From Pedobacter africanus (lineage in GTDB: Bacteria; Bacteroidota; Bacteroidia; Sphingobacteriales; Sphingobacteriaceae): 64,000 nt of DNA. The stretch lies in NCBI RefSeq assembly GCF_900176535.1, contig NZ_FWXT01000001.1, forward strand, positions 124,001 through 188,000, in the 5' to 3' direction. The notes beneath the pieces were generated by a model. The model worked only from the letters and a program-made list of their open reading frames with translations. It was not told the origin of the DNA and did not search any database. How positions within the stretch are numbered: position 1 is the stretch's first letter; the number at the start of each line of letters is the position of its first letter. This document shows positions 36,327 to 44,715 of the stretch, in pieces. The position numbers and the translations under genes were made by a program.

Positions 36327-38639
36327 TTATTTCATCATCAGTATAATATCTTTCCTCCTGGACTCGGGGACGACCCTGAGCAGTTCCAGCTTCCCCTTTT
36401 TGAACATCACTTCAACCGTAGTCTGATCAGGTGCATGGAGCTTAAAATGCACATCCCATTCTTTTGGCCAGGCCGGCAGCACATAGATTTTTCGATGATG
36501 GCTTTGCAGCAGCATTTCCTGCAAGCCCATCATCCCTGATCCGCCCCAATTGTGATCGGGTACCCAATCGAATCCGGGCCCCCAAAAGGCGGGAAAACGC
36601 CTGCCCGAATCTTTCAGCTTTAAAAGGTTCAGTTCAGCAGCTGCTGCAGTCAGCCCCAGCCTTGCTGCAAAAATATTATCCTGTTTCCAGCCTACATGAC
36701 TCCTGAATTTCAGGACATCTGCATCGTATTTAAAGGTATTGATTGCTGTATCCAGGCCGCTTCTGCCAATGCCGTATATCCCCCATGGAAAGACCGGGTA
36801 CAATTGCGGACTTTCGGTATTGTTTACCCGTTCCCATGTTTTTGCAGGGGCAATGGTTGGATGTCCGCCGAAATCACGGAAACTGAGGGGCGGTATGCGT
36901 TTCAGCATGGCTGTCCAATCTGTACGCTGCTGTTCAGAAATACCCTCCAGTGCCAGCAAACTCCCCAAAACCGTTTTCAATGCGGCAATGGTTGAGCTGG
37001 CATTATAGGCCATTTTATAGGTTTCAGCAGCAGATCCCGGGTACAAGATCAGGTGTCCATCTGCATCCAGTGCTTTACTGCCCCTTTGCCTGGCCAGCAT
37101 GGTGTAGTGCGCATCAAAAAAACTGACACAGCTTTCAATGAAAGGCAGGTACTCCTTTACATCCTTACCTGCATAGTTTTGAATTTCCAGCATCATCTGG
37201 CAGAACTCCAGTACGGTATCCCACTGGTATTCCAGCCAGGCATTGTATTCCATCCCCGGATCGTAGCCCTCCGGTCGTTTCCAGCCATATTCAGCCGGGT
37301 TAGGCAGTCCAAAATTTTCCAGTTGTTCCGTAAAACTGGCCCCTTTGTGTTTCCAGTAAAAGGCTGTTCTTATTTCTGCATTTTTCAGCAGACGGATATA
37401 AAAATCAAACTGCGGCCTCATCAGGTCCGCATCCCCGCTTTTCAGCATGGGCCAGTATACCAGGCGCTGATTTTGTGCGGTATGGGTCCCTCCGCCCCAG
37501 TTTCTGAAGTCAGGTGTAAAATTTAATGTTGTATCTACAAAAACCGGATCATAGGTAAAAAGCCCGCCGTTAAATTTTGTAGGGTAAGTACCAAAAGCAT
37601 TACAGCCCAGCATATAGCGGAACAACTGATAGTTTTTGCCAGCCTGTGTAACCAGTTGCTCCTCCTCGTTGTTCATGTGAATAAAACTGCGCTGCCAATA
37701 GGCATTCCACCATTTTTTACTGGCTTTAAAGTCACGCTCAAAATCTTCCGCCTTCTGTTTTGTCTGGGCCAGGCCTTTTAGCCATTCCTGCACACTACCG
37801 GCCTGCGCTGTATGCAGTGCGATTGTAATGCCAATGGATTTCAGTGCCCGGGTATTTTTTAACTTCCAGCCTTTGAAAGGTACCCCGGCATAACTGCCGC
37901 TATAATTACCGTCGGCCATCATTCCGTCGCCCTGCATTGAGCCGCCAAACACCAGGTTCTTCAGCGGATTAAACAGCTCGTCTTTCAGGCTTTCCATTCC
38001 CTGCTGTTTTACCGTAACGTCAAAAACAGATTCGGCCTTATTCTGATGAAAAAACAATACAGTTTTGTTATTGAATGTGATGCTGTCCCTAAAGGTTTTC
38101 ACTTCGCCCTGTGGTGCCCATTTATAGGAATTCTGGTTATTTTCCTTTCCTTTGGTGATGCGATCGTTATGCCTCCAGCTTTCGTATCCCGCCACTGCGA
38201 TGGTTTTATGGTTACTTTTTACGTCCAGGTGCACCACAGGTTTAAATACATCAACCCATACATTTACTTCTGTACGTAGGCTGCCCCTGGCGCCTGTAAT
38301 TTTAACATAACCATCTTTCAAAACAAGCTCTTGTTTAAATGAAGACTTTTCATCAAAAGGGTTCGGGCTCAGTTTCAACCGCATTCTGCCCAGCTTAAGC
38401 AGCGTATTGTTTTCATCAAAGGTTCCGCTTCTGGCTATATAAAGGAACAGTTCCCCATGCTCTACCCATACATTTAAGCCAACATCACCCCCGCCGCAAG
38501 GCATAGAAGCCGCAGCATTGGCACTCTGACTTGTCCATATTACATTTTCATCAGGATTTGCCCTGCTTTGTGCCTTGGCACCAAACAGAAAGCCTGCCGA
38601 CAAAAACAGCCACACGATATATTGTTTAATTCCTTTCAT
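36327..38639 (-). CDS. secreted DUF5703-type putative glycoside hydrolase (GH95-like fold)
   Basis: About 770 residues. The ATG at 38639 shares its first base with the TGA of the preceding esterase gene, a translational-coupling arrangement, so it is preferred over the TTG at 38651. After a signal peptide (ends near GAKAQ) the N-terminal domain reads SMPCGGGDVGLNVWVE and FLYIARSGTFDENNTLLKLG, typical of DUF5703. The rest is a long alpha/alpha-barrel-like region with AGYESWRHNDR, RNWGGGTHTAQNQ, WLEYQWDTVLEFCQMM and GPGFDWVPDHNWGGSGMMGLQE, which resembles GH95-type enzymes. Exo-acting on a fucosyl- or galactosyl-type side chain is possible, but no activity is established from sequence. Confidence 0.75.
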   Translation of the reverse strand: MKGIKQYIVWLFLSAGFLFGAKAQSRANPDENVIWTSQSANAAASMPCGGGDVGLNVWVEHGELFLYIARSGTFDENNTLLKLGRMRLKLSPNPFDEKSSFKQELVLKDGYVKITGARGSLRTEVNVWVDVFKPVVHLDVKSNHKTIAVAGYESWRHNDRITKGKENNQNSYKWAPQGEVKTFRDSITFNNKTVLFFHQNKAESVFDVTVKQQGMESLKDELFNPLKNLVFGGSMQGDGMMADGNYSGSYAGVPFKGWKLKNTRALKSIGITIALHTAQAGSVQEWLKGLAQTKQKAEDFERDFKASKKWWNAYWQRSFIHMNNEEEQLVTQAGKNYQLFRYMLGCNAFGTYPTKFNGGLFTYDPVFVDTTLNFTPDFRNWGGGTHTAQNQRLVYWPMLKSGDADLMRPQFDFYIRLLKNAEIRTAFYWKHKGASFTEQLENFGLPNPAEYGWKRPEGYDPGMEYNAWLEYQWDTVLEFCQMMLEIQNYAGKDVKEYLPFIESCVSFFDAHYTMLARQRGSKALDADGHLILYPGSAAETYKMAYNASSTIAALKTVLGSLLALEGISEQQRTDWTAMLKRIPPLSFRDFGGHPTIAPAKTWERVNNTESPQLYPVFPWGIYGIGRSGLDTAINTFKYDADVLKFRSHVGWKQDNIFAARLGLTAAAAELNLLKLKDSGRRFPAFWGPGFDWVPDHNWGGSGMMGLQEMLLQSHHRKIYVLPAWPKEWDVHFKLHAPDQTTVEVMFKKGKLELLRVVPESRRKDIILMMK

Positions 38640-40090
38640 CAATTGTCCCAATCGTCCGTTCTAAATGAAGATACCGGTAAGCCATCTGTTCCGTATAAAT
38701 CGCCGGTCACAAAATCCTTAAATGCATAGCGCACAGCTACCGGATTTTTTACCTGCTCTGCTGAAACAGTAATGCTGCTCCCCGAAATCTTCGCTACAGC
38801 CGGAAAGAATTTTTTATCTGCTCCGGCTATTTCAAATAAAGTTAAGCTTTTACCAAAAGATGTAAGGCCGTTTGCTGCATTTTGAAACTTCAGCACTACA
38901 GCATTGTCTTTTATACTCATAGATTCATAGGCTGGGCTGGCATAACTAAAGCCCTTGATGCCGTAGGTATTGCCCAGGGCCAGGTAAGCCAACCTCGTTC
39001 CTCCCTTTTCTTTATTGGCAGGATGAATGGAATTTTCTTCACCAATATCCATAAGCACTGCCATACCCGAAACAGGTATTTTGGCCAGGGATTTACGTTG
39101 CGCATCCCTGATAAATGCCGAATTGTATTTACCGCCTTTGTGGTATGGCGGCAGCTGAGCATAGTTATAGGGTGCAATCTGTGCATAATAGAAAGGAAAT
39201 TCCCCTGCGCCCCATCCCTCTCTCCAGGCTTTCACCATCGCAGGGAACAGTGCTTCATAACCGTCTGAACGCTCGTAATTGGATTCGCCCTGGTACCAGA
39301 TGGCTCCGCGTATGCCAGAACCGATAACCGGATACAACATGCCATTATACAAAGTAGTTGGGGTGCGGCTCACTTCCTTTATCGTATCGGTCTTTACAGG
39401 GATTTTAATTTCCGTAAAAGGCTGCAGCTGTTCGGGCGACATCCAGGCCTCAATAGAGGATCCACCATAACTGTCGTTAATCAATCCTACAGGTACCTGC
39501 AGCAGCTCATTGAGCAGCCTGCCAAAATAATAAGCCGTTGCACTGAAATTAGCTACTGTTTCAGGTGCAGCTGTTTTCCATTCCGAGGCCTTGCTGTTGT
39601 CCTGCTTTTCTGTAACCGAAGAACGCGGAACGGTGTACAGCCTGATCTGCGGATTGGCGGACTTCAGAATGGCCTCATTTGAGCCCAGCACAGGCTGTCC
39701 CTTAAATCCTTTCATCGGCATTTCCATATTGGATTGCCCGCCACAAAACCATACTTCCCCAATCAGGATATCCTTTAAAACAAGGGTGATGCCATCGCTG
39801 ACACTGATATCATACGGTCCTCCGGCCTTTGGCGTGCTTATTTTCAACTTCCATTTTCCGGCAGCATCCGCTTTTATACTGTATTTCTTCTTATCCCATG
39901 ACGGCACAACGGTAATATTTCCATTGGGTTTTGACCAGCCCCATAAAGCGGCTTCCGTTTTTTGCTGCAATACCATATGATCGGTAAAAATTGAAGCCAG
40001 TTTTACCTGCGCAAAAGACAGGCTTTCGGATAGTAAAACCAGGAGTAAGGTGAGTATTGTCCTATAGACATTGAAGCTAATTTTATTCAT
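38639..40090 (-). CDS. secreted sialate O-acetylesterase-type carbohydrate esterase (SGNH)
   Basis: 483 residues with a signal peptide ending near SFAQ. The SGNH esterase blocks are visible: GGQSNMEMP with the nucleophile Ser, SYGGSSIEAWMS, AIWYQGESNYERSDGY, and DIGEENSIHPANKEKGG with the Asp-His of the triad. Despite the family name these enzymes often remove acetyl groups from plant glycans, which fits a position among pectin hydrolases, where rhamnogalacturonan is acetylated. Its start overlaps the stop of the BASS transporter gene by eight bases and its stop touches the next ATG. Confidence 0.88.
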   Translation of the reverse strand: MNKISFNVYRTILTLLLVLLSESLSFAQVKLASIFTDHMVLQQKTEAALWGWSKPNGNITVVPSWDKKKYSIKADAAGKWKLKISTPKAGGPYDISVSDGITLVLKDILIGEVWFCGGQSNMEMPMKGFKGQPVLGSNEAILKSANPQIRLYTVPRSSVTEKQDNSKASEWKTAAPETVANFSATAYYFGRLLNELLQVPVGLINDSYGGSSIEAWMSPEQLQPFTEIKIPVKTDTIKEVSRTPTTLYNGMLYPVIGSGIRGAIWYQGESNYERSDGYEALFPAMVKAWREGWGAGEFPFYYAQIAPYNYAQLPPYHKGGKYNSAFIRDAQRKSLAKIPVSGMAVLMDIGEENSIHPANKEKGGTRLAYLALGNTYGIKGFSYASPAYESMSIKDNAVVLKFQNAANGLTSFGKSLTLFEIAGADKKFFPAVAKISGSSITVSAEQVKNPVAVRYAFKDFVTGDLYGTDGLPVSSFRTDDWDN

Positions 40091-41387
40091 GCGAAGTTTG
40101 GTTTAATTCTTCCTTTTCTTCTTTTATTGCCTTTTTACGCCAGTAATTGGCGAGTATAGATCCCGAAATGTTCATCCATGGACTAAAAACAGCCGCTGCC
40201 AATCCAACAGTTCCCAGCTTGCCCATTGATCCGGCCAGCCCCGAGGCCATTCCTCCGTTTTGCAGTCCAACCTCAAATGCGACTGTTCTGGACGACTTTT
40301 TATCCAGACCGAACAAACGGCTCAGGAGATAGCCAAAAAAGTATCCGGCCCCGTTATGGATCACCGAAGCCAGGAACAGCAAAAAACCAACCTGCATCAG
40401 GTTATCCCGCCCTGCGGCTGTAGTCACTGTAGTAAAATAAACGATGCCAAACATGGAAATATAAGGCATAGCCGCATCCAGTTTATCAAATTTTATGGCA
40501 CACCAGTGGTAAATCATTCCGGTTAGTACTGCCCCTGCAAAAAAACTCAGGATCTCGGCCGAAGCCATTGCCTGTTCAGGTAAAACTCCTTCCATGCTTT
40601 TCCATAAGCCAAATGGTAGCGCTGTAAGCCAAATAATACAGCCTGCGGCAATCAGGTTCATTTTTTTTTGTCCCGAAGGGCTTGCATTTTTAAGGTAATC
40701 ATGGATCAGTGCCGCCCCAATTGGAACAATGACAATCTTAATGATTTCCATCATCATATTGATGAATTTGATCTCAATCAATGTTCCCGCCAGCAGCTTC
40801 ATCAGTAAAGGTGTCATGAAGGGTGCAATAAGGGTGGCCATAGCCGTAACTGCAACCGAAAGCACCAGGTTTGCCCGGGCAATGTAAACCATTACATTGG
40901 AGGCCAGGCCACTGGAGCAGGAACCAATTAAAATGATACCTGCTGCAATTTCAGTCTCAAAATGAAATACACGGGTTAGCAGCAAACCCATTAAGGGCAT
41001 GATCGAAAAATGGCAGAGCAGACCAATAACCACACCCTTGCCGGTAGATGCCAGGCCAGTAAAGTCACGGATACCCATCTGGATTCCCATACCAAACATC
41101 ACCAGTTGCACCACTACCAAGATGAGCCACTTGTTTCTGAGGTCGAAATCGCCCCATTTTAAAAAAGCTGCAGGGTATACCATTCCCGCTACGACAGCAG
41201 CAATGATCCAAGCAGTATACTGATAGTTTTTCAACGGCCCGACCGCGCCGATCCCAATAGCTGCACCTACAGCCAGTACAACTGAAGCTGGTTGCCACAA
41301 ATGGGCATCATTGCGAAAAATCCCCAGCAGCAGCACAATAAGGCCAAGTAATGCGGCAAGCAGGAAAAACCTGCGGATGGTTCTCAT
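40083..41387 (-). CDS. BASS-family (bile acid:sodium symporter-like) permease
   Basis: 434 residues with about 12 membrane segments: two or three extra N-terminal ones before the usual ten-segment core. The BASS core is recognised from GIILIGSCSSGLASNVMVYI and FEVGLQNGGMASGLAGSMG, the crossed helices that bind sodium. Family members import organic acids, including sugar acids such as 2-keto-3-deoxygluconate, pantoate and bile salts. Here it follows the racemase-like, kinase and RuBisCO-like genes, so an uptake role for a sugar acid is likely, although export of an end product cannot be excluded. Confidence 0.85.
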   Translation of the reverse strand: MRTIRRFFLLAALLGLIVLLLGIFRNDAHLWQPASVVLAVGAAIGIGAVGPLKNYQYTAWIIAAVVAGMVYPAAFLKWGDFDLRNKWLILVVVQLVMFGMGIQMGIRDFTGLASTGKGVVIGLLCHFSIMPLMGLLLTRVFHFETEIAAGIILIGSCSSGLASNVMVYIARANLVLSVAVTAMATLIAPFMTPLLMKLLAGTLIEIKFINMMMEIIKIVIVPIGAALIHDYLKNASPSGQKKMNLIAAGCIIWLTALPFGLWKSMEGVLPEQAMASAEILSFFAGAVLTGMIYHWCAIKFDKLDAAMPYISMFGIVYFTTVTTAAGRDNLMQVGFLLFLASVIHNGAGYFFGYLLSRLFGLDKKSSRTVAFEVGLQNGGMASGLAGSMGKLGTVGLAAAVFSPWMNISGSILANYWRKKAIKEEKEELNQTSHE

Positions 41388-41392
41388 AATTC

Positions 41393-42055
41393 CTATTTAA
41401 ACAAGTCTGCAAGGTGCTGGATGGCCAGTACCGGGCTGGCTAAGATGGGGATGCGCCTGGCTGACTCCGGCAGGCCATCTACCACCCGCGACATAGATGC
41501 CTGGGCCAGGACAATCACATCTACCTCCGCAGACAATTCCATCAATGCCTTTGCCACCATTTCATCGTGTTTTTCTGGGTTGCCCCCCATAAGCGCCTCA
41601 AACGCACCTTCACAAAGTTTTGAGCGGAGTTCAATTTCCTTTCCCGCAATTGCAGCGCGCCGTCTTACCAGATCACTGGTAGGTCCGAGTGTGGTAGGTA
41701 AGGTAGCAATCACACCAATTTTTTTCCCTGTTTTCACTGCCAGATCAGCCATGGGCTGGTCTACCCTTAACACAGGTACAGCGGTTAACCCGGCCGCAGC
41801 CTCAACGGCAGCGCCAATTGAGGAGCAGGTAACCAGGATAAAATCTGCACCCGCATCGGCTGCCGAGCCTACATGGTCCACTACTCTTCTGGCTGTAAGC
41901 GCTGTCAGTTCATTGCGCCTGATCACGTCCTTAATCAGACTGTCGTCAACAATATTAAACACATTGACATCAGGTAAATATTGGCTGCATAGCTGCTGAA
42001 AAACAGGAACCAGTGTAGCTGAGGTATGGACAAGTCCAAGTGTTTTAGTTTTCAT
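41393..42055 (-). CDS. Asp/Glu racemase-fold protein with a single catalytic-type cysteine
   Basis: 220 residues of the Asp/Glu/hydantoin racemase superfamily. The first half carries the expected cysteine in VTCSS (Cys77). The place of the second cysteine in the second half reads LAQASMSR, with Ala186. Racemases and maleate isomerase need two cysteines; one-cysteine members include arylmalonate-decarboxylase-like enzymes. I therefore do not call it a racemase. It lies between the DUF1537 kinase (20 bases upstream) and the BASS permease (5 bases downstream), which points to a step on a sugar acid, perhaps a decarboxylation or isomerisation. Confidence 0.75.
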   Translation of the reverse strand: MKTKTLGLVHTSATLVPVFQQLCSQYLPDVNVFNIVDDSLIKDVIRRNELTALTARRVVDHVGSAADAGADFILVTCSSIGAAVEAAAGLTAVPVLRVDQPMADLAVKTGKKIGVIATLPTTLGPTSDLVRRRAAIAGKEIELRSKLCEGAFEALMGGNPEKHDEMVAKALMELSAEVDVIVLAQASMSRVVDGLPESARRIPILASPVLAIQHLADLFK

Positions 42056-42075
42056 ATTTTTAGGTTATATCTGTT

Positions 42076-43452
42076 TCATTTAAAAAAATCTTCCTTTCCT
42101 ACCTGGCCACCTTTGAATACCACCTGCAGGCCGTCTACTGTTGAACCTGGTGCATATGCCCGGCAAAGCGGGGCGCCGGGACTAAGTGGGGCAATCATTT
42201 CCACCGCTTCAATACCCATTGCCCTGGCAGCATAGCTGGAGGTATCGCCCCCGGCCACAATGATGCGCTGAATGGGCACCTGTCCAGCAGTAAAACGCGC
42301 TATCATTCCCAATAAAGTGCCATAGAGTTGTGCGGTCTCTGCTTTTCCAAATCCTTTTTCGTCAAATAGTCCATCAGTTGCGGCAACCCTGGGATCGTCC
42401 ATACCCAGGCTGGTATGCAGCAGCACATCTATCCCATCAGCGATTAGTGCCGAGGCCTGTGCTGCATATTTTAATGCCGCAGTATGAATAAAACCGGCAT
42501 TTGTGCTAAAGCCTCCGGCCGGAGCTTCGGCGGCCAAAGCCGCTGTATCTATGCCGATTCCGGTGAATCCGTTTTTAAGCGCATAGGCAATCTGCGCTGC
42601 AGTTACCGATGAGCAGCTGCCCGATACCACGAGCAGGGGGCCTGATTTGTCTGGCTGCTGCCAGGATACCTGGTGATTTAACATTCCCCTTTCCCGCCAA
42701 TGTGCACCAAGGGCCATTTCAATGCCGGAAGATCCTGCAGAGAACAACGGTTTTTCTGCCACAGTCATGCCATCTATAATTGCACCGATACTTTTCAGGT
42801 CTTCCTGCTCAAGCGCATCAAAAAGCAGCACTTCCTGCGTTTCAAGATGTGGTTTTTGAGCCTGTTCCTGATACCGGCGCAGCTCAAGGATATCGAAAAG
42901 ACCTATTTTTTTGTCGGTTTGCCTGCCCAGATGCAGACGAAGGTCACTTTCATCAGCAGGCGTCACCGGGTGATTGCGCATCGAAGGGTGCCGGTCAAGA
43001 CGGTAAATCCCACCTTCGCTGCCAATTCCCATGCGGGCAAACAGGTTGCCAAACAGGCAATAACGGCCCAATGCCGGGGCAGCAACCAGTAAAGGTACAA
43101 CTCCAGTCTGGAATACCTCTGCGCCAATATCGATGGCTTTACCAATGCTTCCTATGGAAGGGGAAGAATCAAAGGTAGAGCAGACTTTGTAATGAACATG
43201 TCGTGGATTTAACAGGGCCAGGGCAGTAAATACGGGTGTGAGCTGTTCGTCCATTTCAGCGGGCGACATGGTCCTCCCCGTTCCGGCGATACCGATAGCC
43301 TGCAATTGCGGATAACGCTGCAGCTGTTCCTCCGATGGGGCAGCAATAAACAGCACAGTTTTGATGCCGGAGCGCCCCAGAAATTCCAGTGCATCGGTAG
43401 ATCCTGTGAAATCATCGCCATAAAAGGCCATTAGTAAACGGCTATTGTCCAT
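42076..43452 (-). CDS. DUF1537 four-carbon/branched sugar-acid kinase (OiaK-type candidate)
   Basis: 458 residues with the typical DUF1537 start FYGDDFTGSTDALE (residues 10-23) and the C-terminal ATP-binding part GGDTSSYAARAMG, as well as LVVSGSCSSVTAAQIAYAL. Known members phosphorylate D-erythronate, D-threonate, 3-oxo-tetronate and, in apiose pathways, 3-oxo-isoapionate (OiaK). The gene is eight bases downstream of a RuBisCO-like protein. A DUF1537 kinase next to a RuBisCO-like protein is the arrangement described for 3-oxo-isoapionate breakdown (OiaK with OiaX or OiaT). Specific assignment is inference. Confidence 0.88.
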   Translation of the reverse strand: MDNSRLLMAFYGDDFTGSTDALEFLGRSGIKTVLFIAAPSEEQLQRYPQLQAIGIAGTGRTMSPAEMDEQLTPVFTALALLNPRHVHYKVCSTFDSSPSIGSIGKAIDIGAEVFQTGVVPLLVAAPALGRYCLFGNLFARMGIGSEGGIYRLDRHPSMRNHPVTPADESDLRLHLGRQTDKKIGLFDILELRRYQEQAQKPHLETQEVLLFDALEQEDLKSIGAIIDGMTVAEKPLFSAGSSGIEMALGAHWRERGMLNHQVSWQQPDKSGPLLVVSGSCSSVTAAQIAYALKNGFTGIGIDTAALAAEAPAGGFSTNAGFIHTAALKYAAQASALIADGIDVLLHTSLGMDDPRVAATDGLFDEKGFGKAETAQLYGTLLGMIARFTAGQVPIQRIIVAGGDTSSYAARAMGIEAVEMIAPLSPGAPLCRAYAPGSTVDGLQVVFKGGQVGKEDFFK

Positions 43453-43460
43453 TGCTTCTA

Positions 43461-44705
43461 TTATTTTTTGCCAAATACGGTTACAGAATGTCCAAATTCA
43501 GGGTATTTTACTGCAGCTTCAGCTATCGACAGTCCATCTACTGCTGCCTGCCATGCTTGCTGCATGGCAATTACTCCCCCGGCCGGGCCATCGGGATGGG
43601 CCATAATCCCTCCTCCTGCCATGTATAAAAGATCTACAGATTGAATGCGGCGATAAGTTTCCGGTGCCTGCCCGCCCCATTGTCCGGACGAGACCACCGG
43701 CAATACCGAATAGCCACCAAACATAGGCCTGTAACAAGCCTCTATTGAGCGCACCACAGAATCGTCAGATTCCCAGAACTTATTCTGAATGCCATTTACA
43801 TGGATCTGGTCTACTCCTGCCAGGCGCCAGAGCTGCTGATAAGCCGGAAACTCGATTCCAAGCAAAGGGTGCCTGTTTAACATCCCCCATCCATTACGGT
43901 GTCCGTGAATAGCGAGCGCACCCATATCGGCTATTTTTTTTACTCCGGAGAGCCCCACACTGTTTAAGCTGATCATTGCGGATGTTCCACCGGTGTTGAC
44001 AATCTTTTCGTAGTTATGCTGCATCTGGTCTATATCATCGCTGATGTTAAAAGCGTACATTACTTTCTTTCCACTGCGGTCGGCCTGCCTGTTGATCACT
44101 TCCATAACTGCATCCACCCTTTTGTCAAAAGCTGAGTTGGCCGATGAGCCCAGCAGTTCATCGTCTTTGATAAAGTCTATACCTGCAGCTGCCAGTGTAC
44201 CTACCAGTTCGGCGGTTTGCTCCGGACTCATGCCTATGCTGGGTTTAATAATGGTCCCTATCAGCGGCCTGTCGTAAACACCGGTTAGTTTCCTGCAACC
44301 TTCAATTCCAAATACCGGCCCCCTGAAAGCAGTTGCAAATGAAGGTGGCAGTTCAATATCCATTAATTTAAGGCCGGTAAACTGGGTCAGCTCATACAAA
44401 TTGCCCTGCAGGGTAGAAACCATCACCGGCAGGTTGTAGCCAAAATTCTCAATCGACCAGGAAACTTCGATCATCGCCCGTTGGTACTTTCCACCAGAGA
44501 CAAGCACACCAGGTATAGCCGGTTCATCGGCAGTATCTAAAACCGTGATCTTTTCTACCCTGGCTGCAAAGCGCTGCTTCAATTCTTCGGTTTCGCCCGG
44601 CACGGCAATAAAGGTGCCCGAAGACTGCTCACCTGCAAGTACGGCGGCCGACTTCTCCAGATCCAGTGGTGTTTCTATGTAATATTTTGCAGTTATTCTT
44701 TCCAT
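43461..44705 (-). CDS. RuBisCO-like protein (form IV), candidate sugar-acid phosphate decarboxylase/transcarboxylase
   Basis: 414 residues from the ATG at 44705, ten bases after the GH127 stop; the frame extends upstream to 44774 but would overlap that gene. The RuBisCO large-chain fold is plain. The residue matching the catalytic Lys175 is Lys154 in TIIKPSIG, with Ser in place of Lys177. The carbamate and metal site KDDE is intact (Lys180, Asp182, Glu183). IHGHRNGWG supplies the later histidines, HVNGIQNKFWE corresponds to loop 6, and VVSSGQWGGQAPE to a phosphate-binding loop. The altered Lys177 position rules out a normal CO2-fixing role. With the DUF1537 kinase behind it, it resembles the 3-oxo-isoapionate 4-phosphate decarboxylase or transcarboxylase/hydrolase (OiaX/OiaT) of apiose pathways. 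Confidence 0.9.
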   Translation of the reverse strand: MERITAKYYIETPLDLEKSAAVLAGEQSSGTFIAVPGETEELKQRFAARVEKITVLDTADEPAIPGVLVSGGKYQRAMIEVSWSIENFGYNLPVMVSTLQGNLYELTQFTGLKLMDIELPPSFATAFRGPVFGIEGCRKLTGVYDRPLIGTIIKPSIGMSPEQTAELVGTLAAAGIDFIKDDELLGSSANSAFDKRVDAVMEVINRQADRSGKKVMYAFNISDDIDQMQHNYEKIVNTGGTSAMISLNSVGLSGVKKIADMGALAIHGHRNGWGMLNRHPLLGIEFPAYQQLWRLAGVDQIHVNGIQNKFWESDDSVVRSIEACYRPMFGGYSVLPVVSSGQWGGQAPETYRRIQSVDLLYMAGGGIMAHPDGPAGGVIAMQQAWQAAVDGLSIAEAAVKYPEFGHSVTVFGKK

Positions 44706-44715
44706 AGTCTTGTTG

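Noticed and set aside
41421..41999. Plus-strand reading frame opposite the racemase-fold gene
   Set aside because: The composition (Ser/Ala/Thr-rich) is that of an antisense frame; the minus-strand protein has clear family motifs.
43461..44705. Reading the RuBisCO-like gene as a carbon-fixing RuBisCO
   Set aside because: The Lys177 position is Ser, no small subunit or phosphoribulokinase gene is present, and the neighbour is a sugar-acid kinase.
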